DNA of 59,706 nucleotides from an uncultured Clostridium sp. (GCA_937944945.1 CALEBD010000397.1:1-59706); one strand, 5' to 3'; numbered from the stretch's first letter, positions 26,589 through 36,482 are shown. Notes: a model not told the origin generated them from the sequence alone. Program-made: numbers and translations.

Positions 26589-29111
26589 ATGCTATTTTAT
26601 ACAGCACTAAATATAAAAGGTACATTGAAACCTTTTGTTGTTATGGGGAGAATTAATAATGATTCTCAAATAGTCCATATAACTTTTAAGAACATATTAA
26701 TGGATAAGTCGGCATATAAGATGTTGAGATATGCAGGAGATATTGTACATTTCGATGGTGTAGAAGGTTATGAAAATCTAATACCTGTTTGTGCTACAAA
26801 TACTCCTACTAATATAAACTTCACACAAGTATTTAATATCTTGTTAAAAGCTATGAATGCAGGGGTGTCAGAGAACCTATTTAAAAACTTAGTAACACAG
26901 TTAAATGCCAAAACGCAAAATAGATTTGGTTTTACTGTTAGAGATATTGAGTGCTTTTATAATGCTGTAGTTGAGTTAACTGCTTATCAAAGTGGAAAAC
27001 TGTCAGTAAAATATGATATAGCACCAGACTCTTTGATAAATACTAAAGTTACTTTACCTATCCTAGAAAATTCTAAAGAAGAAGAATATGAATTAGATTT
27101 TGTAAGAGAAGGTAAGAATGTAGATAAGTTAATGGTAAACTCTGATGATGAAGTATTTATTAGATTAGACACTTATGAAGAAATTCTTGTTAACGATGGG
27201 GAAATAACTAATTTCTTAGGTAATGTAATTGTACCTTTTAAGAAGCCAGAGTTTTATACTCCTAATTATAGAAATGCTCTTACTCCTGACTTCAATATGA
27301 AATCGTTAATAGGTGATGCAGATAATAATGATTTAGATATTCAACCTAATGAATTAGAATTCTATAATGCTATGAAGGAATTAATAAATTACGGAATAAG
27401 ACAAGAATATCCAGATAAGGATTTAGAAGAATGTATAAACAATCATATTTCTTCTGCTAGAGTTAAAAACTATCTAAAGAATTTAGCTGTAGCTATCGCA
27501 GGCGTTAACTGGGGATTTACAGGTTATTTCCCAATAAGTCAGTTAGCTAATTTTGATGTTAGTGATTTAGAAGATTTAGAAAATGATTCTGATGATAGAG
27601 ATGTAGATGAAAACACAGGTGATACTGAATCTGCAGAAGGTAAGAAAACTTTCTTTGCTAAAGAGTTTACACCAGACGGTATGTTTGATGGTGAGTATAT
27701 TATAACTGATGTTATAGATAAAGCATCTTGTTCAGATATATATGCTCCTGCTGAAGCTGTTATTAAATTATTAAGATGGGGAGATAGAAAACCTACTAGA
27801 CTTAAGTTAAAGGCTTTATCAGAATACCTAGATTTAGCAAATTGTAGAATAGAAAAGACTTCGGGGTCATTTAAGAATTTAAAGGTTAAGAAAATAAATG
27901 GAGCAACTTATTCTCCTAGAGCAATAATTAAAGCACCAAATAAAATAAAGGATGTTAATTACGCTACAAGTATCGGAGGGACAAGCTCAACATTAGCAAT
28001 ACCTGTAGGTCTGTTATTAACAAAACAATATGAGGGTGGTATGGTACAAGAAGTTGCAGTATCTATACCTACATTAATTAAGCATTTAAAAGAATTCCCT
28101 TATGATGTTAGAGGTATTCAATATATAGATAATAAAATAGTTACTGCTTTAGATATAGGTGATGCCACATCAATTTCTTTAGATAGCTTAACTACACTTG
28201 TAAGAAATAGTAGAAGTGGTGAAAGAGTTTATTTAAACACAGAAGAGTTTATAGACTTCTATCTTAACTATGGACAATACTCAATGGACACTTCAGATTT
28301 AGTTATCCTTGATACTTTCCTTAATATGAAAGATATAGGTTCAGAGATTGCTCAAAAGAGTTTCTCTAGTCCTAGTGAATTATCAAGCAAGTATCTATCT
28401 GATAATGGTTTAGACCCTTCATCTGTAGAGCCTGATATGTTAAGAAGATTATTAAAAGATAATGCAGGTGTTAAGCCTTATTTAAATGCAACATTAGCAA
28501 AGCAACTTATAGAGTTAGTTGTAAATGTTTCTAATCAAAATATCAATTATAGAAGAGAAGGTAAAACAGCAAATTTACAAGATTATTTTGAAATGTATAT
28601 GATAGCAATGTTAAAAGTTGGTATGTTATCATCAAGTGATGTTTTACGTGGAAGCGATAATTCAGAAGTTAGTAAATTATCAGTATTCGACTCTAGCAAC
28701 GAGGTTGTCGAAAATAAAGAAGATGATATTGAAAGGAAAAGAAAAGAAATGCGTGAATTTTTAATAAGACCTATTCCTGAGAATAGTGAAGTTGTTATGT
28801 TAAAATCTAAACCTATGGAAGAAAAGCGTGACAAGCTAGGAAAAGTTATACAATCAGCAAAACCATCAACTGATTTAGGTTACTTATATTTAACAGTTAT
28901 TGATGGTGTTAAGAGATATGTTATAACAGATAGTTTACCTAAAAATTGTACAGTAAAGAAGCAAAGAATCTTTGTTGACCAAATAGTAAGAGTATCTGTT
29001 AATGACACTTACAACCTACTTCATGGTAATACAAAATCTGTTAAAATATTTTACCACAGCGAAGAAGCTTGGAAGAATTTAGGTTCATTAATCGCAAATC
29101 ATGTAGGTTAA
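26589..29111 (+). CDS. Large protein of unknown function in ESX-like cluster
   Basis: An 840-aa soluble protein after TAGGAGG. It has no membrane segment or P-loop. An acidic stretch lies at about 325-350, and a Lys/Arg-rich segment (about 715-760) precedes a final globular region. Its place between the WXG100-like pair and the FtsK-like ATPase suggests a part or substrate-handling factor of that machine. I recognise no similarity to known Ess/Ecc components. Confidence 0.65.
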   Translation: MLFYTALNIKGTLKPFVVMGRINNDSQIVHITFKNILMDKSAYKMLRYAGDIVHFDGVEGYENLIPVCATNTPTNINFTQVFNILLKAMNAGVSENLFKNLVTQLNAKTQNRFGFTVRDIECFYNAVVELTAYQSGKLSVKYDIAPDSLINTKVTLPILENSKEEEYELDFVREGKNVDKLMVNSDDEVFIRLDTYEEILVNDGEITNFLGNVIVPFKKPEFYTPNYRNALTPDFNMKSLIGDADNNDLDIQPNELEFYNAMKELINYGIRQEYPDKDLEECINNHISSARVKNYLKNLAVAIAGVNWGFTGYFPISQLANFDVSDLEDLENDSDDRDVDENTGDTESAEGKKTFFAKEFTPDGMFDGEYIITDVIDKASCSDIYAPAEAVIKLLRWGDRKPTRLKLKALSEYLDLANCRIEKTSGSFKNLKVKKINGATYSPRAIIKAPNKIKDVNYATSIGGTSSTLAIPVGLLLTKQYEGGMVQEVAVSIPTLIKHLKEFPYDVRGIQYIDNKIVTALDIGDATSISLDSLTTLVRNSRSGERVYLNTEEFIDFYLNYGQYSMDTSDLVILDTFLNMKDIGSEIAQKSFSSPSELSSKYLSDNGLDPSSVEPDMLRRLLKDNAGVKPYLNATLAKQLIELVVNVSNQNINYRREGKTANLQDYFEMYMIAMLKVGMLSSSDVLRGSDNSEVSKLSVFDSSNEVVENKEDDIERKRKEMREFLIRPIPENSEVVMLKSKPMEEKRDKLGKVIQSAKPSTDLGYLYLTVIDGVKRYVITDSLPKNCTVKKQRIFVDQIVRVSVNDTYNLLHGNTKSVKIFYHSEEAWKNLGSLIANHVG

Positions 29112-29135
29112 TTAATTATTTATGAGAGGTTAAAT

Positions 29136-31358
29136 ATGTTTACATTTAGTGATAATGAAATTAAAAATAGTGTAACATTATATAATGGGGATTTCTCAGA
29201 TGGTACTGGGAATCTCCTTCTATTTTCTACTTTTATAAAACATGTACTTAAAATGGAACATGCAAGATTACTCAGTAATGGAACGTTAAAGTATCCAATT
29301 GAAATTAAAATACCTAAATCGACAGATGCATTATTAAGAGGTGATTTTGAACCTGCTAGAATTATAACAATAAAAGAACCTATAATGTTTGATGATGCTC
29401 CTATATGGTTTGCTTCTTCTAAAGATAGTGTATTTGCTAGATTTGGAAATATAAATGGTGATTCTAGAGAACCTTCAAAGTATTGTTTCTCGGAAAACTC
29501 AAAGCATGGTAGTCTTGGTGGTATAACAGGATTTGGTAAATCAGTTCTTATAAATGTTCTCATATTTGGTATGTGTTTTGAGTATGCACCTTGGGAAATA
29601 AATATTACTGTTTTGGATGCAAAAGCGGCAGACGGTAAGAGATTTGGTTTTACTGATATACCACATATTGGAATGGTTGGTGCAACATTTGATTCTGACT
29701 ATATGCTATCAGTTTTAGAACAAAAAATAATAGATATGAGAACTAGATTAGCTATAATATCAAGAGCAGGTAGTGCGGCTAATATAATGGATTTTAGAGA
29801 AATAACAGGTTTATGTATGCCAAGAGAAATTGTTGTATTTGATGAATTACAAGCCGCTTTGGCAAATGCAGGTAAGAACCTTCCTAGATTTATTAAAGCA
29901 ATAGACGAGTATGCTAGACTTGGGCGTGCCGCAGGGTATCATTTATTCATATCATCTCAAGGTGTAAGTAAGGAGTTATCTAAAGAATTACTAGACCAAT
30001 TTGAAATAAGATGTTGTTTAGGTGCTTCTGCTGAAGTATCAGAGAAAATCTTAGGAAATGATGGTGCAAAGAATATTAAGAGGAAAGGGATTCTTTATGT
30101 TAATCTTGACCCTAGTGGAAAAAAGAGAGAAGACAATAAAGAAGTAAAAGTACCATTCCAACCATCTGCAGGAGCAGGGGATGAATTCACACCACAAGCC
30201 GCATTTTTAGCTGAATTAGGTAAAAGGTTTGATTTTAACAGACCAATGGATTTCTATGATGAAACAGATTTAATCTATGAATTTAAGCAAAAAGGTTCAG
30301 AACACAAATTATCATATGATGAATATTTAAATAGCTTTAAGAGAGATAGTAATAGAATTTGTTTGGGTGAACCTGCGATTGTTGTTACTACTACTGAAAA
30401 GGTTATAGATATTAAATTCACAGGAACAGATATAGAAAATTTAGCTGTAGTTAATAGTAGTTCTACAGAGTTAGTTAGATTTGCTAGAATGCTTAAACAC
30501 AATATAGCAGGAACTAATTGTCTAAATATTGTTTATTCTGTTAATAGCGAATTAAGTAAAGCAATCGGGTTTAATAACTTCGCTAACCAAATATTTAATT
30601 TAGAATCTGTGGATGAAATACAATACAATGCTTTATTTAATTCTTTAAATACAAGGAAACTTATGTTAAGAGTTGATGAAAGAGAAGTTAGTGTTAATTG
30701 TCATTACTCTCAAGTATCTGCTGATTTTCTAAAGACATTCTTTAAGAACAGACCAGATATTTATAATAGTAAAATAATGTGTGCTAGAGTATTTTATTTA
30801 AGAACATTATTAGAAGGAGAGAATAAAGATTATTTTGTATTTCCAGACGGTATTAACTTTACTCAAACAGAATTAAAAGAGATTGAAGCTTTAGGGTATG
30901 AACCACCTTCTAGACGTAGTTTTGCATTAGACAAACAAATCGCACAAATAATAAATATATACGCCAATATGGGTGCTGTAGATAAATTAATATGTGCAAA
31001 TGATTTTACAACAATCTATTACTGGATAGTTGGATTAGACAGACTTAGAGGTATAGGTAGAGACCCTAAGACTAAAGCTATAGACAATCTAAAGAATGCT
31101 TTATATGATTTGTATAAAGTAAATATCAGATGTATAATAATAACAGCAGATTTTGAATCTGATGTAAAAGCAGTATTTCGTGCAGTTAGGTATATAATAA
31201 CATCTAATTCAGATGCAAAACAACAAGCGTTATTAGACTTATCTGACCATTACCCAAGTTCTGTTTTAAAGCAACTTGGTGTTTTAAGTGATAAAGTAAA
31301 TAAGACATCTATTAAATTTAAAAAGATGTTTTTAGATGGAGAAATATTAGGAAGTTAA
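29136..31358 (+). CDS. FtsK/SpoIIIE/EssC-like ATPase
   Basis: A 740-aa P-loop ATPase expected to energise export of the WXG100-like proteins. Walker A is G129-ITGFG-K135-S136 and Walker B is IVVFD235E236. The segment ARLGRAAGYHLFISSQG (about 262-278) matches the FtsK-family stretch after Walker B. The N-terminal 120 residues lack transmembrane helices, unlike EssC, so the membrane anchor may be the coiled-coil protein at 23924. A second, degenerate ATPase-like region seems to fill about 420-740. DNA translocation is the alternative role. The WXG100-like neighbours favour secretion. Confidence 0.82.
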   Translation: MFTFSDNEIKNSVTLYNGDFSDGTGNLLLFSTFIKHVLKMEHARLLSNGTLKYPIEIKIPKSTDALLRGDFEPARIITIKEPIMFDDAPIWFASSKDSVFARFGNINGDSREPSKYCFSENSKHGSLGGITGFGKSVLINVLIFGMCFEYAPWEINITVLDAKAADGKRFGFTDIPHIGMVGATFDSDYMLSVLEQKIIDMRTRLAIISRAGSAANIMDFREITGLCMPREIVVFDELQAALANAGKNLPRFIKAIDEYARLGRAAGYHLFISSQGVSKELSKELLDQFEIRCCLGASAEVSEKILGNDGAKNIKRKGILYVNLDPSGKKREDNKEVKVPFQPSAGAGDEFTPQAAFLAELGKRFDFNRPMDFYDETDLIYEFKQKGSEHKLSYDEYLNSFKRDSNRICLGEPAIVVTTTEKVIDIKFTGTDIENLAVVNSSSTELVRFARMLKHNIAGTNCLNIVYSVNSELSKAIGFNNFANQIFNLESVDEIQYNALFNSLNTRKLMLRVDEREVSVNCHYSQVSADFLKTFFKNRPDIYNSKIMCARVFYLRTLLEGENKDYFVFPDGINFTQTELKEIEALGYEPPSRRSFALDKQIAQIINIYANMGAVDKLICANDFTTIYYWIVGLDRLRGIGRDPKTKAIDNLKNALYDLYKVNIRCIIITADFESDVKAVFRAVRYIITSNSDAKQQALLDLSDHYPSSVLKQLGVLSDKVNKTSIKFKKMFLDGEILGS

Positions 31359-31378
31359 ATAAGAAAAATAAGAAAATG

Positions 31379-31390
31379 ATTAGTAGGAGG
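31379..31390 (+). promoter_or_regulatory. Extended Shine-Dalgarno ATTAGTAGGAGG
   Basis: Exact copy of the recurring 12-mer, setting the start at 31395. Confidence 0.6.
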
Positions 31391-31394
31391 TTCT

Positions 31395-31730
31395 ATGGAT
31401 ATTTCAGATAAAATCAAAGCAAAAGTTAGTGATAAGTATCACGATAAGATAGATGATTTTTGCAGTATTTTAGATAAAAGCAAAGATTATAAAGTTATAA
31501 GTACAAAAAATAAAGTTCGTATGGAACTGTTATTAAAAGAGTACAACTCAAATCCTAACAACACTTATATAACATTAATAACACTATGTGGTAGTATTAT
31601 AACATCAAAAATTAGAGTTTCAGGTGATTTTGTAGCCGCACTTCTTAGAATAGATAAGCAGTTGGTCGACGGCAGTTTCACAGAAGAATTTGTTATAATA
31701 ACGTATGAAGTAGATGACGGATTATATTAG
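31395..31730 (+). CDS. Small protein of unknown function (111 aa)
   Basis: A soluble protein with a charged helical first half and a beta-rich second half. It may be an accessory of the ESX-like cluster by position only. It has a strong extended ribosome binding site. Confidence 0.6.
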   Translation: MDISDKIKAKVSDKYHDKIDDFCSILDKSKDYKVISTKNKVRMELLLKEYNSNPNNTYITLITLCGSIITSKIRVSGDFVAALLRIDKQLVDGSFTEEFVIITYEVDDGLY

Positions 31731-31745
31731 TGGGAGGTGTTATAT

Positions 31746-32360
31746 ATGTTAGCGTATACGTTAAAAAACTTTCTTAAGAACCTAACAAGGTTTGCAGGAA
31801 ATAATAAATACATTTTAGAAATGTTAGGTGAACAAACAGGTTATCATTACAAATTTACTATTCATAAAGAGTTGAATGTGTTGATAACTATTGATGACAA
31901 AACTCCAGAGATTTTAACAACTGTTGGAGATATTGATTTTCTTCATTTTAAAGATACTAATTTTAAAGCTATTAAATTAGAGGAAACTATCCATAGAGGT
32001 TCTGCTGAAATGTATGAACACAATGTTGTCAATATTTATTATGAAGCTCAATTATATATTAAGTTATTCAGACTGATGAAGGAACGAGTGAGTTTTATGT
32101 TTAAGTATGACAATAAATATTATTATTGTTATTACATTGATGGTAAAGCTTTATATATCGAAGAAACAGATACACAGTATGTAATACGAGGAACAAGTTT
32201 ATTTCACTTAAATAAGAGTTTTCCTGGTTATCAAATACTTAGTGTGTCTGAACCACTAAATCGTTTTAGTTATGGAAAGTTCTTAGATGTTCATGACGAG
32301 ATAGCTAAAAAGAAAAAGAAAGAATTAATCAAATATAAATTTGAATCTAAAATTGATTAA
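31746..32360 (+). CDS. Protein of unknown function (204 aa)
   Basis: The start ATG at 31746 follows GGGAGGTG. An in-frame GTG at 31737 overlaps that site. It is an alpha/beta protein with many aromatic residues and a Lys-rich tail. No motif is found. Confidence 0.6.
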   Translation: MLAYTLKNFLKNLTRFAGNNKYILEMLGEQTGYHYKFTIHKELNVLITIDDKTPEILTTVGDIDFLHFKDTNFKAIKLEETIHRGSAEMYEHNVVNIYYEAQLYIKLFRLMKERVSFMFKYDNKYYYCYYIDGKALYIEETDTQYVIRGTSLFHLNKSFPGYQILSVSEPLNRFSYGKFLDVHDEIAKKKKKELIKYKFESKID

Positions 32361-32374
32361 GTGGAGGAAATGTA

Positions 32375-34147
32375 ATGTTAAAGTTTTATAGAGATTCTGT
32401 ACCCGATGCAGAATTATATGAAGAACGTTTAAATGAAGTTGGATACATCTACATTAATGTTGATAAGATGTATTCTATACTGAAATATGATGAAGCCGCT
32501 AGAGCTACTTGTAGATTCCTAGCTGAAACACTAATAAAAGTAAATAGTAGTGGTAAATATATAGATATAGATGATGAATCAACTTATAACTATTTACTAG
32601 ATGTAGAATATTGTCCAGAGTATAGACTAGCTTCTAAGAAAACTAAGAAGGGTTATTCACTAGATAAGAAGAAAGTATTACTTCCTTTATATGAGGATGG
32701 TTATGCAACTGAATTTCTAGAACCTTTTCTAAAGTTCAAATCTTTAGTTAATCGATGCTCTAAGATTGCTAAGATTTTAAAATATAGTCGTAGTGATGAT
32801 GATTTGAAGAATATTTATGGCGATAGTATAGGTAAATTAGGTTTTTCTGCTGAAAAGCAAACAAACTTGAGATTTAATTATAATAACTCAGATATTATAA
32901 CTATTCCAAAAACCTATAACTCATGTATCACAGTACCTAAAGGTTACGTTTTAGCATGGGGAGATTTTGCACAATCTGACTTACGTATCGCTTATAATCT
33001 ATTTATCAGAGATGCGGAAAATGCTAAAATCATGGATGCTTGTTCTGATAAATATGAAGGTATGGCTCGTATAGTTGCTAAGTTTGAAGGTAAAGAATTT
33101 AATTTAGAAAAATTTAAGCGTGAGAGAGATTTGTATAAAGTTCACGTTCTTCAAACAATTTATGGTGGTCAACCTAAAGGTTCTGCTGAAGATAGAGCAT
33201 TCATTTCTATGTTACAGAGATTCTTAAATCAGTGTCCTAGATATGCCGAGTATATAAATAGATTGAATACTAAGTGTTTACTAGGATTACCATTACAATT
33301 AGAAAGTTATTTCGGTCATACTGAAATATTTAATATTGGGTATAATAAAAGTGAAGCAATAAACTTTGGATTAAACTCACCTAACCAAACTGGTACATCA
33401 GAAATTATGATATTAACCGTAAATCAGATACTTGATTTATTTTACTCTAATGGTTATACTTCAGAAGATATAAGAGTTTATTATTGTAGACATGATGAAC
33501 CTATATTTATTATGAAGGAGCATGTATTAAAGGATGCTTGGATATTTAAGGAATGTTCAGAAATCTTAGTTGATAACTGGACTCCATTAGAGATGGATTT
33601 CCACTTTGGTTATGTTTATAAAGAACCTGTGGAGCAGTTAGAATTAAGAGCAGAAAATTCATATAAGATTAATAAAGACAAGATAACTCAAATACCATTA
33701 GATACTTCAACAGAGTACAATTATTATCCTGTAACAGAAACCTTAATGTTAGAGATGGGTTATTCTGTAGTAGATGATGATAAGTCAGTTATCTGTTTAT
33801 ATAATAAGATAAAGAACAGTTGTAAGTATTTCGAATTAGGTTCTTCAAATGCTTCTGTTATTATGACAGCTATTAGAAACCTTTTAGAAAAAGATGCAAG
33901 TAATTTATTAGAAACTTATGGTGGATGTATAGTTTACAATCCTGTTACTGATGGTGAAGATTATCTTGATGGTCTTTATATTAAATATTTAAGACTTTCA
34001 AATCACTCTAGTAAAGCAAGTGTATTAGCTGAACTTTTTGCTTCAAAGAAATATCCCGATAAATATTCTATGGATACTGTAGTTCATCTATATGAAATAA
34101 ATAAAGGTTGGATACCTTTAATAGAAAATAATAGCATTATGGAGTAA
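32375..34147 (+). CDS. Second family A DNA polymerase, no exonuclease domain
   Basis: A 590-aa polymerase-domain protein. Motif A is D197-F-A-Q200-S-D202-L-R204, where the usual Glu (ribose discrimination in Pol I) is Asp. Motif B is R251xxxK255xxxL259xxxY263G, with Leu at the position normally Phe or Tyr. Motif C is H373-D374-E375. The catalytic aspartates are kept, so it is probably active, but without proofreading and with altered nucleotide selection, as in repair, gap-filling or translesion enzymes. About 180 residues after motif C are unlike other family A polymerases. It differs strongly from the polymerase at 4084. Confidence 0.88.
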   Translation: MLKFYRDSVPDAELYEERLNEVGYIYINVDKMYSILKYDEAARATCRFLAETLIKVNSSGKYIDIDDESTYNYLLDVEYCPEYRLASKKTKKGYSLDKKKVLLPLYEDGYATEFLEPFLKFKSLVNRCSKIAKILKYSRSDDDLKNIYGDSIGKLGFSAEKQTNLRFNYNNSDIITIPKTYNSCITVPKGYVLAWGDFAQSDLRIAYNLFIRDAENAKIMDACSDKYEGMARIVAKFEGKEFNLEKFKRERDLYKVHVLQTIYGGQPKGSAEDRAFISMLQRFLNQCPRYAEYINRLNTKCLLGLPLQLESYFGHTEIFNIGYNKSEAINFGLNSPNQTGTSEIMILTVNQILDLFYSNGYTSEDIRVYYCRHDEPIFIMKEHVLKDAWIFKECSEILVDNWTPLEMDFHFGYVYKEPVEQLELRAENSYKINKDKITQIPLDTSTEYNYYPVTETLMLEMGYSVVDDDKSVICLYNKIKNSCKYFELGSSNASVIMTAIRNLLEKDASNLLETYGGCIVYNPVTDGEDYLDGLYIKYLRLSNHSSKASVLAELFASKKYPDKYSMDTVVHLYEINKGWIPLIENNSIME

Positions 34148-34150
34148 TTT

Positions 34151-34900
34151 ATGAATGGTAAAAAGGACTATAAAAATAAGACCAATAAATTTATATTAGA
34201 ATATTATGAAAAGAATGGTTTTGATAGAACCGTAAGACTTGCTTATGAAATGCTAAAAGCTAGTACACACAAAAATGATAAGACATTTAGGTCACATGTT
34301 CATGGTGAATTAGCCGAAAGTATTTTAGAAATAGGCATACTTGATTTTATGAGTAGATATCCTGAACAAACAAAGGATTGGATAGTAGAAAAAGGTATGA
34401 TATTAAGAGACCCCGAATCTAACAGTAAGAGATTTTTAACAGAGTTAGATATGACTATATTTACACCTTACAAAATAGTAGCTTTTGAATGTAAATCTTA
34501 TCAAGGAGATAAAACATTTACTGATAAGTGTACAGTTAGAAGACCGGGTATTAAATATAAAGATGTTTATAGTCAGCATGAAAAACACTATAGAACACTT
34601 ATGCACAATTTTCAAACATTCAGAATAATAGATGAAAATAGTGTAAGAGTATCTCCATTACAGATAGCATACTATGATTTTTCTGTAGGTACTGTAAAGG
34701 ATGATAGAGAACTTAAGTGGAGAAGAATGATGCCTATAATAAATCCTTATAATCTAGATAAGTTCTTAGAAGTATTATTAGATAAACCTACTTACTGGAA
34801 GATGAATTATGTTAGAAGAGCAGTAGATATAATTGGCAAAAATAAAGCATCTAATACTAAGAGCCACCTTAATTACGTTACTTCTTTGCACAACAATTAG
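34151..34900 (+). CDS. NERD-like PD-(D/E)XK nuclease
   Basis: A 249-aa protein with HGE53 near the N terminus and ELD100 followed 13 residues on by E113-C-K115 (D...ExK), the arrangement of NERD and related restriction-fold nucleases. Cleavage of DNA is expected. Its substrate is unknown. It starts four bases after the second polymerase, suggesting a joint repair or processing role. Its 3' end overlaps the next gene by 68 nt. Confidence 0.7.
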   Translation: MNGKKDYKNKTNKFILEYYEKNGFDRTVRLAYEMLKASTHKNDKTFRSHVHGELAESILEIGILDFMSRYPEQTKDWIVEKGMILRDPESNSKRFLTELDMTIFTPYKIVAFECKSYQGDKTFTDKCTVRRPGIKYKDVYSQHEKHYRTLMHNFQTFRIIDENSVRVSPLQIAYYDFSVGTVKDDRELKWRRMMPIINPYNLDKFLEVLLDKPTYWKMNYVRRAVDIIGKNKASNTKSHLNYVTSLHNN

Positions 34901-35336
34901 TGTGGTTTCTCCAAAAGTAGGTTTTAAACTTAGTACTACTTCAATACAGAAATATTATGGTAGTAATATTGCATATGTTTTAGGTTCAGATATCTATTCA
35001 TTTTTAGGTGTAGATTTTATTATAACAGATAGTTATAACCCAAACAAATCAGACCTAAAGACTATACAAAAAGGAAAGTCACAAGCAAACACTTTAGATA
35101 ATATCTTAGAAGCTATTGGTCAAGTAAATTATAATGAGAATCAAAATAACCCAGATAAAATAGAGGAATATGGTGGTAACTGCCAAGCGTACACATTATT
35201 TTTAGACGCTTATTGTAAAGATAATAATATAGAAAGTAAAATTTTCTATAGCACAAATCACATGTATAATAGAGTAAAGATTGATAATGTATGGTATAAA
35301 CTAGACCTTACAAAAGGTATCATGGAAATACTCTAA
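34833..35336 (+). CDS. Exported transglutaminase-like (cysteine protease fold) protein
   Basis: Starts at TTG 34833 within the nuclease gene. The ribosome binding site is poor, so the start is uncertain. A basic start and hydrophobic stretch (about 7-27) form a signal peptide or anchor. C117 in GGNCQAYT, H143 and D158 fit the Cys-His-Asp triad of the transglutaminase-like superfamily, which includes bacterial peptidases. It would act outside the membrane, perhaps on cell-wall peptides or surface proteins. The triad is clear; the substrate is unknown. Confidence 0.65.
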   Translation: MAKIKHLILRATLITLLLCTTISVVSPKVGFKLSTTSIQKYYGSNIAYVLGSDIYSFLGVDFIITDSYNPNKSDLKTIQKGKSQANTLDNILEAIGQVNYNENQNNPDKIEEYGGNCQAYTLFLDAYCKDNNIESKIFYSTNHMYNRVKIDNVWYKLDLTKGIMEIL

Positions 35337-35348
35337 ATTAGTAGGAGG
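35337..35348 (+). promoter_or_regulatory. Extended Shine-Dalgarno ATTAGTAGGAGG
   Basis: Exact copy of the recurring 12-mer, setting the start at 35357. Confidence 0.6.
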
Positions 35349-35356
35349 ATAATAAA

Positions 35357-36208
35357 ATGAATAATTTAATAAAGGTTTATAATATTTGGAGTAAATTAGA
35401 ATCAAGTTATGAAAATTTAAGAACTGAGCTAAATGTTACTTCTAAATCAGAATTTGTTAAGAAACTTATTGGGTATTCAGAGAAAGATAATACAACTCAA
35501 GTTGAGTACATTAAGGGTAAAGTAAATGAAGATTTAGGTAAGTATACTCCATCAGAGTTAAAAGCTTACACTGTACTTAACAACATACTTACTGGAATAG
35601 ATTATTTATGTAAGTTAGGTAAATTAGATAATATAACAGAAGATACTGACTTAAATTCTTTAGTAGATGCTAGTATAGTAGAAACTAATACTATAAAAGA
35701 AACATCACGTAAACTTCCTAATGACTTCTTTGAAAATTTAAGTCCTATTACAAATAGTAGATTTAAATCTGAAAGTCTTATGACATTAGATGAAGTTTAC
35801 AATTTAACAGGTAACATTGGTGAAACATTTATATTATCTGATAATGACGAGGTAAAAGAATATTTAATTACTGACAGTAAGAAAGAATATTTTGTATTCA
35901 ATGACGCAGGTAATATTCTTGATATCTTTGCTTCTTTAGAAGATGAAACTACAAGGGATTTTGCGTTATACTGTGTTAATGCCTATAGAGTTTTAAAGGA
36001 GACAAATAAAATAAAACCTTCAACTATCTTCCTTTCAAAGAAATACTATACACAAGAAGGAAAAGACATTAATCTTAAATTAGGTGAGGAATCTTTTAAA
36101 TTAAAAATAACACCTACAAAAGTTTTAAGTGATGCAAAATTAATCGGATACTATTTTAAAATAAAATCAAAAGGACATAATATTGACATTGTTTTATTAG
36201 ATGTGTAG
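35357..36208 (+). CDS. Protein of unknown function (283 aa)
   Basis: A soluble protein with a helical N-terminal half and a beta-rich C-terminal half. It has a strong ribosome binding site. No known motif is seen. It is followed by an intergenic region carrying one arm of a 12-bp inverted repeat. Confidence 0.65.
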   Translation: MNNLIKVYNIWSKLESSYENLRTELNVTSKSEFVKKLIGYSEKDNTTQVEYIKGKVNEDLGKYTPSELKAYTVLNNILTGIDYLCKLGKLDNITEDTDLNSLVDASIVETNTIKETSRKLPNDFFENLSPITNSRFKSESLMTLDEVYNLTGNIGETFILSDNDEVKEYLITDSKKEYFVFNDAGNILDIFASLEDETTRDFALYCVNAYRVLKETNKIKPSTIFLSKKYYTQEGKDINLKLGEESFKLKITPTKVLSDAKLIGYYFKIKSKGHNIDIVLLDV

Positions 36209-36215
36209 ATTATAC

Positions 36216-36227
36216 ATACACACCTAG
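36216..36227. repeat. Left arm of 12-bp inverted repeat around the 36257 gene
   Basis: ATACACACCTAG, exact reverse complement of 36483-36494. A partial direct copy, ACACCTAG, recurs just ahead of the ribosome binding site at about 36239-36246. Confidence 0.6.
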
Positions 36228-36256
36228 TAACATTAATAACACCTAGGAGGTCTTAA

Positions 36257-36466
36257 ATGCATGTGGCTAAAATGTACATTGAACAACTTTTAGAATGTGA
36301 GTCTGACCCAGTTAATATATTAGCGTTCATTAATAGACTATATGATTTATACGTTATTATAAATGGCAGTAAAAATGATATACCTGAGAGTTTAGAAAAC
36401 CTAGACCCTGTAGATTTCTGTGACATTAATGTCGAAGAAATAATGAACTTATTTGATATAAAGTAG
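36257..36466 (+). CDS. Small acidic protein (69 aa), flanked by inverted repeats
   Basis: A helical acidic protein preceded by CTAGGAGG. The gene is bracketed by a perfect 12-bp inverted repeat. The size and isolation recall small regulators or inhibitors, but nothing in the sequence shows a function. Confidence 0.55.
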   Translation: MHVAKMYIEQLLECESDPVNILAFINRLYDLYVIINGSKNDIPESLENLDPVDFCDINVEEIMNLFDIK

Positions 36467-36482
36467 TTCTAACCTTTAACTG

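Noticed and set aside
29136..31358. FtsK-like ATPase read as a conjugation or segregation DNA translocase
   Set aside because: Not excluded, but the adjacent WXG100-like pair with YxxxE tails and the lack of relaxase or FtsK gamma-type domain make the secretion reading more likely.
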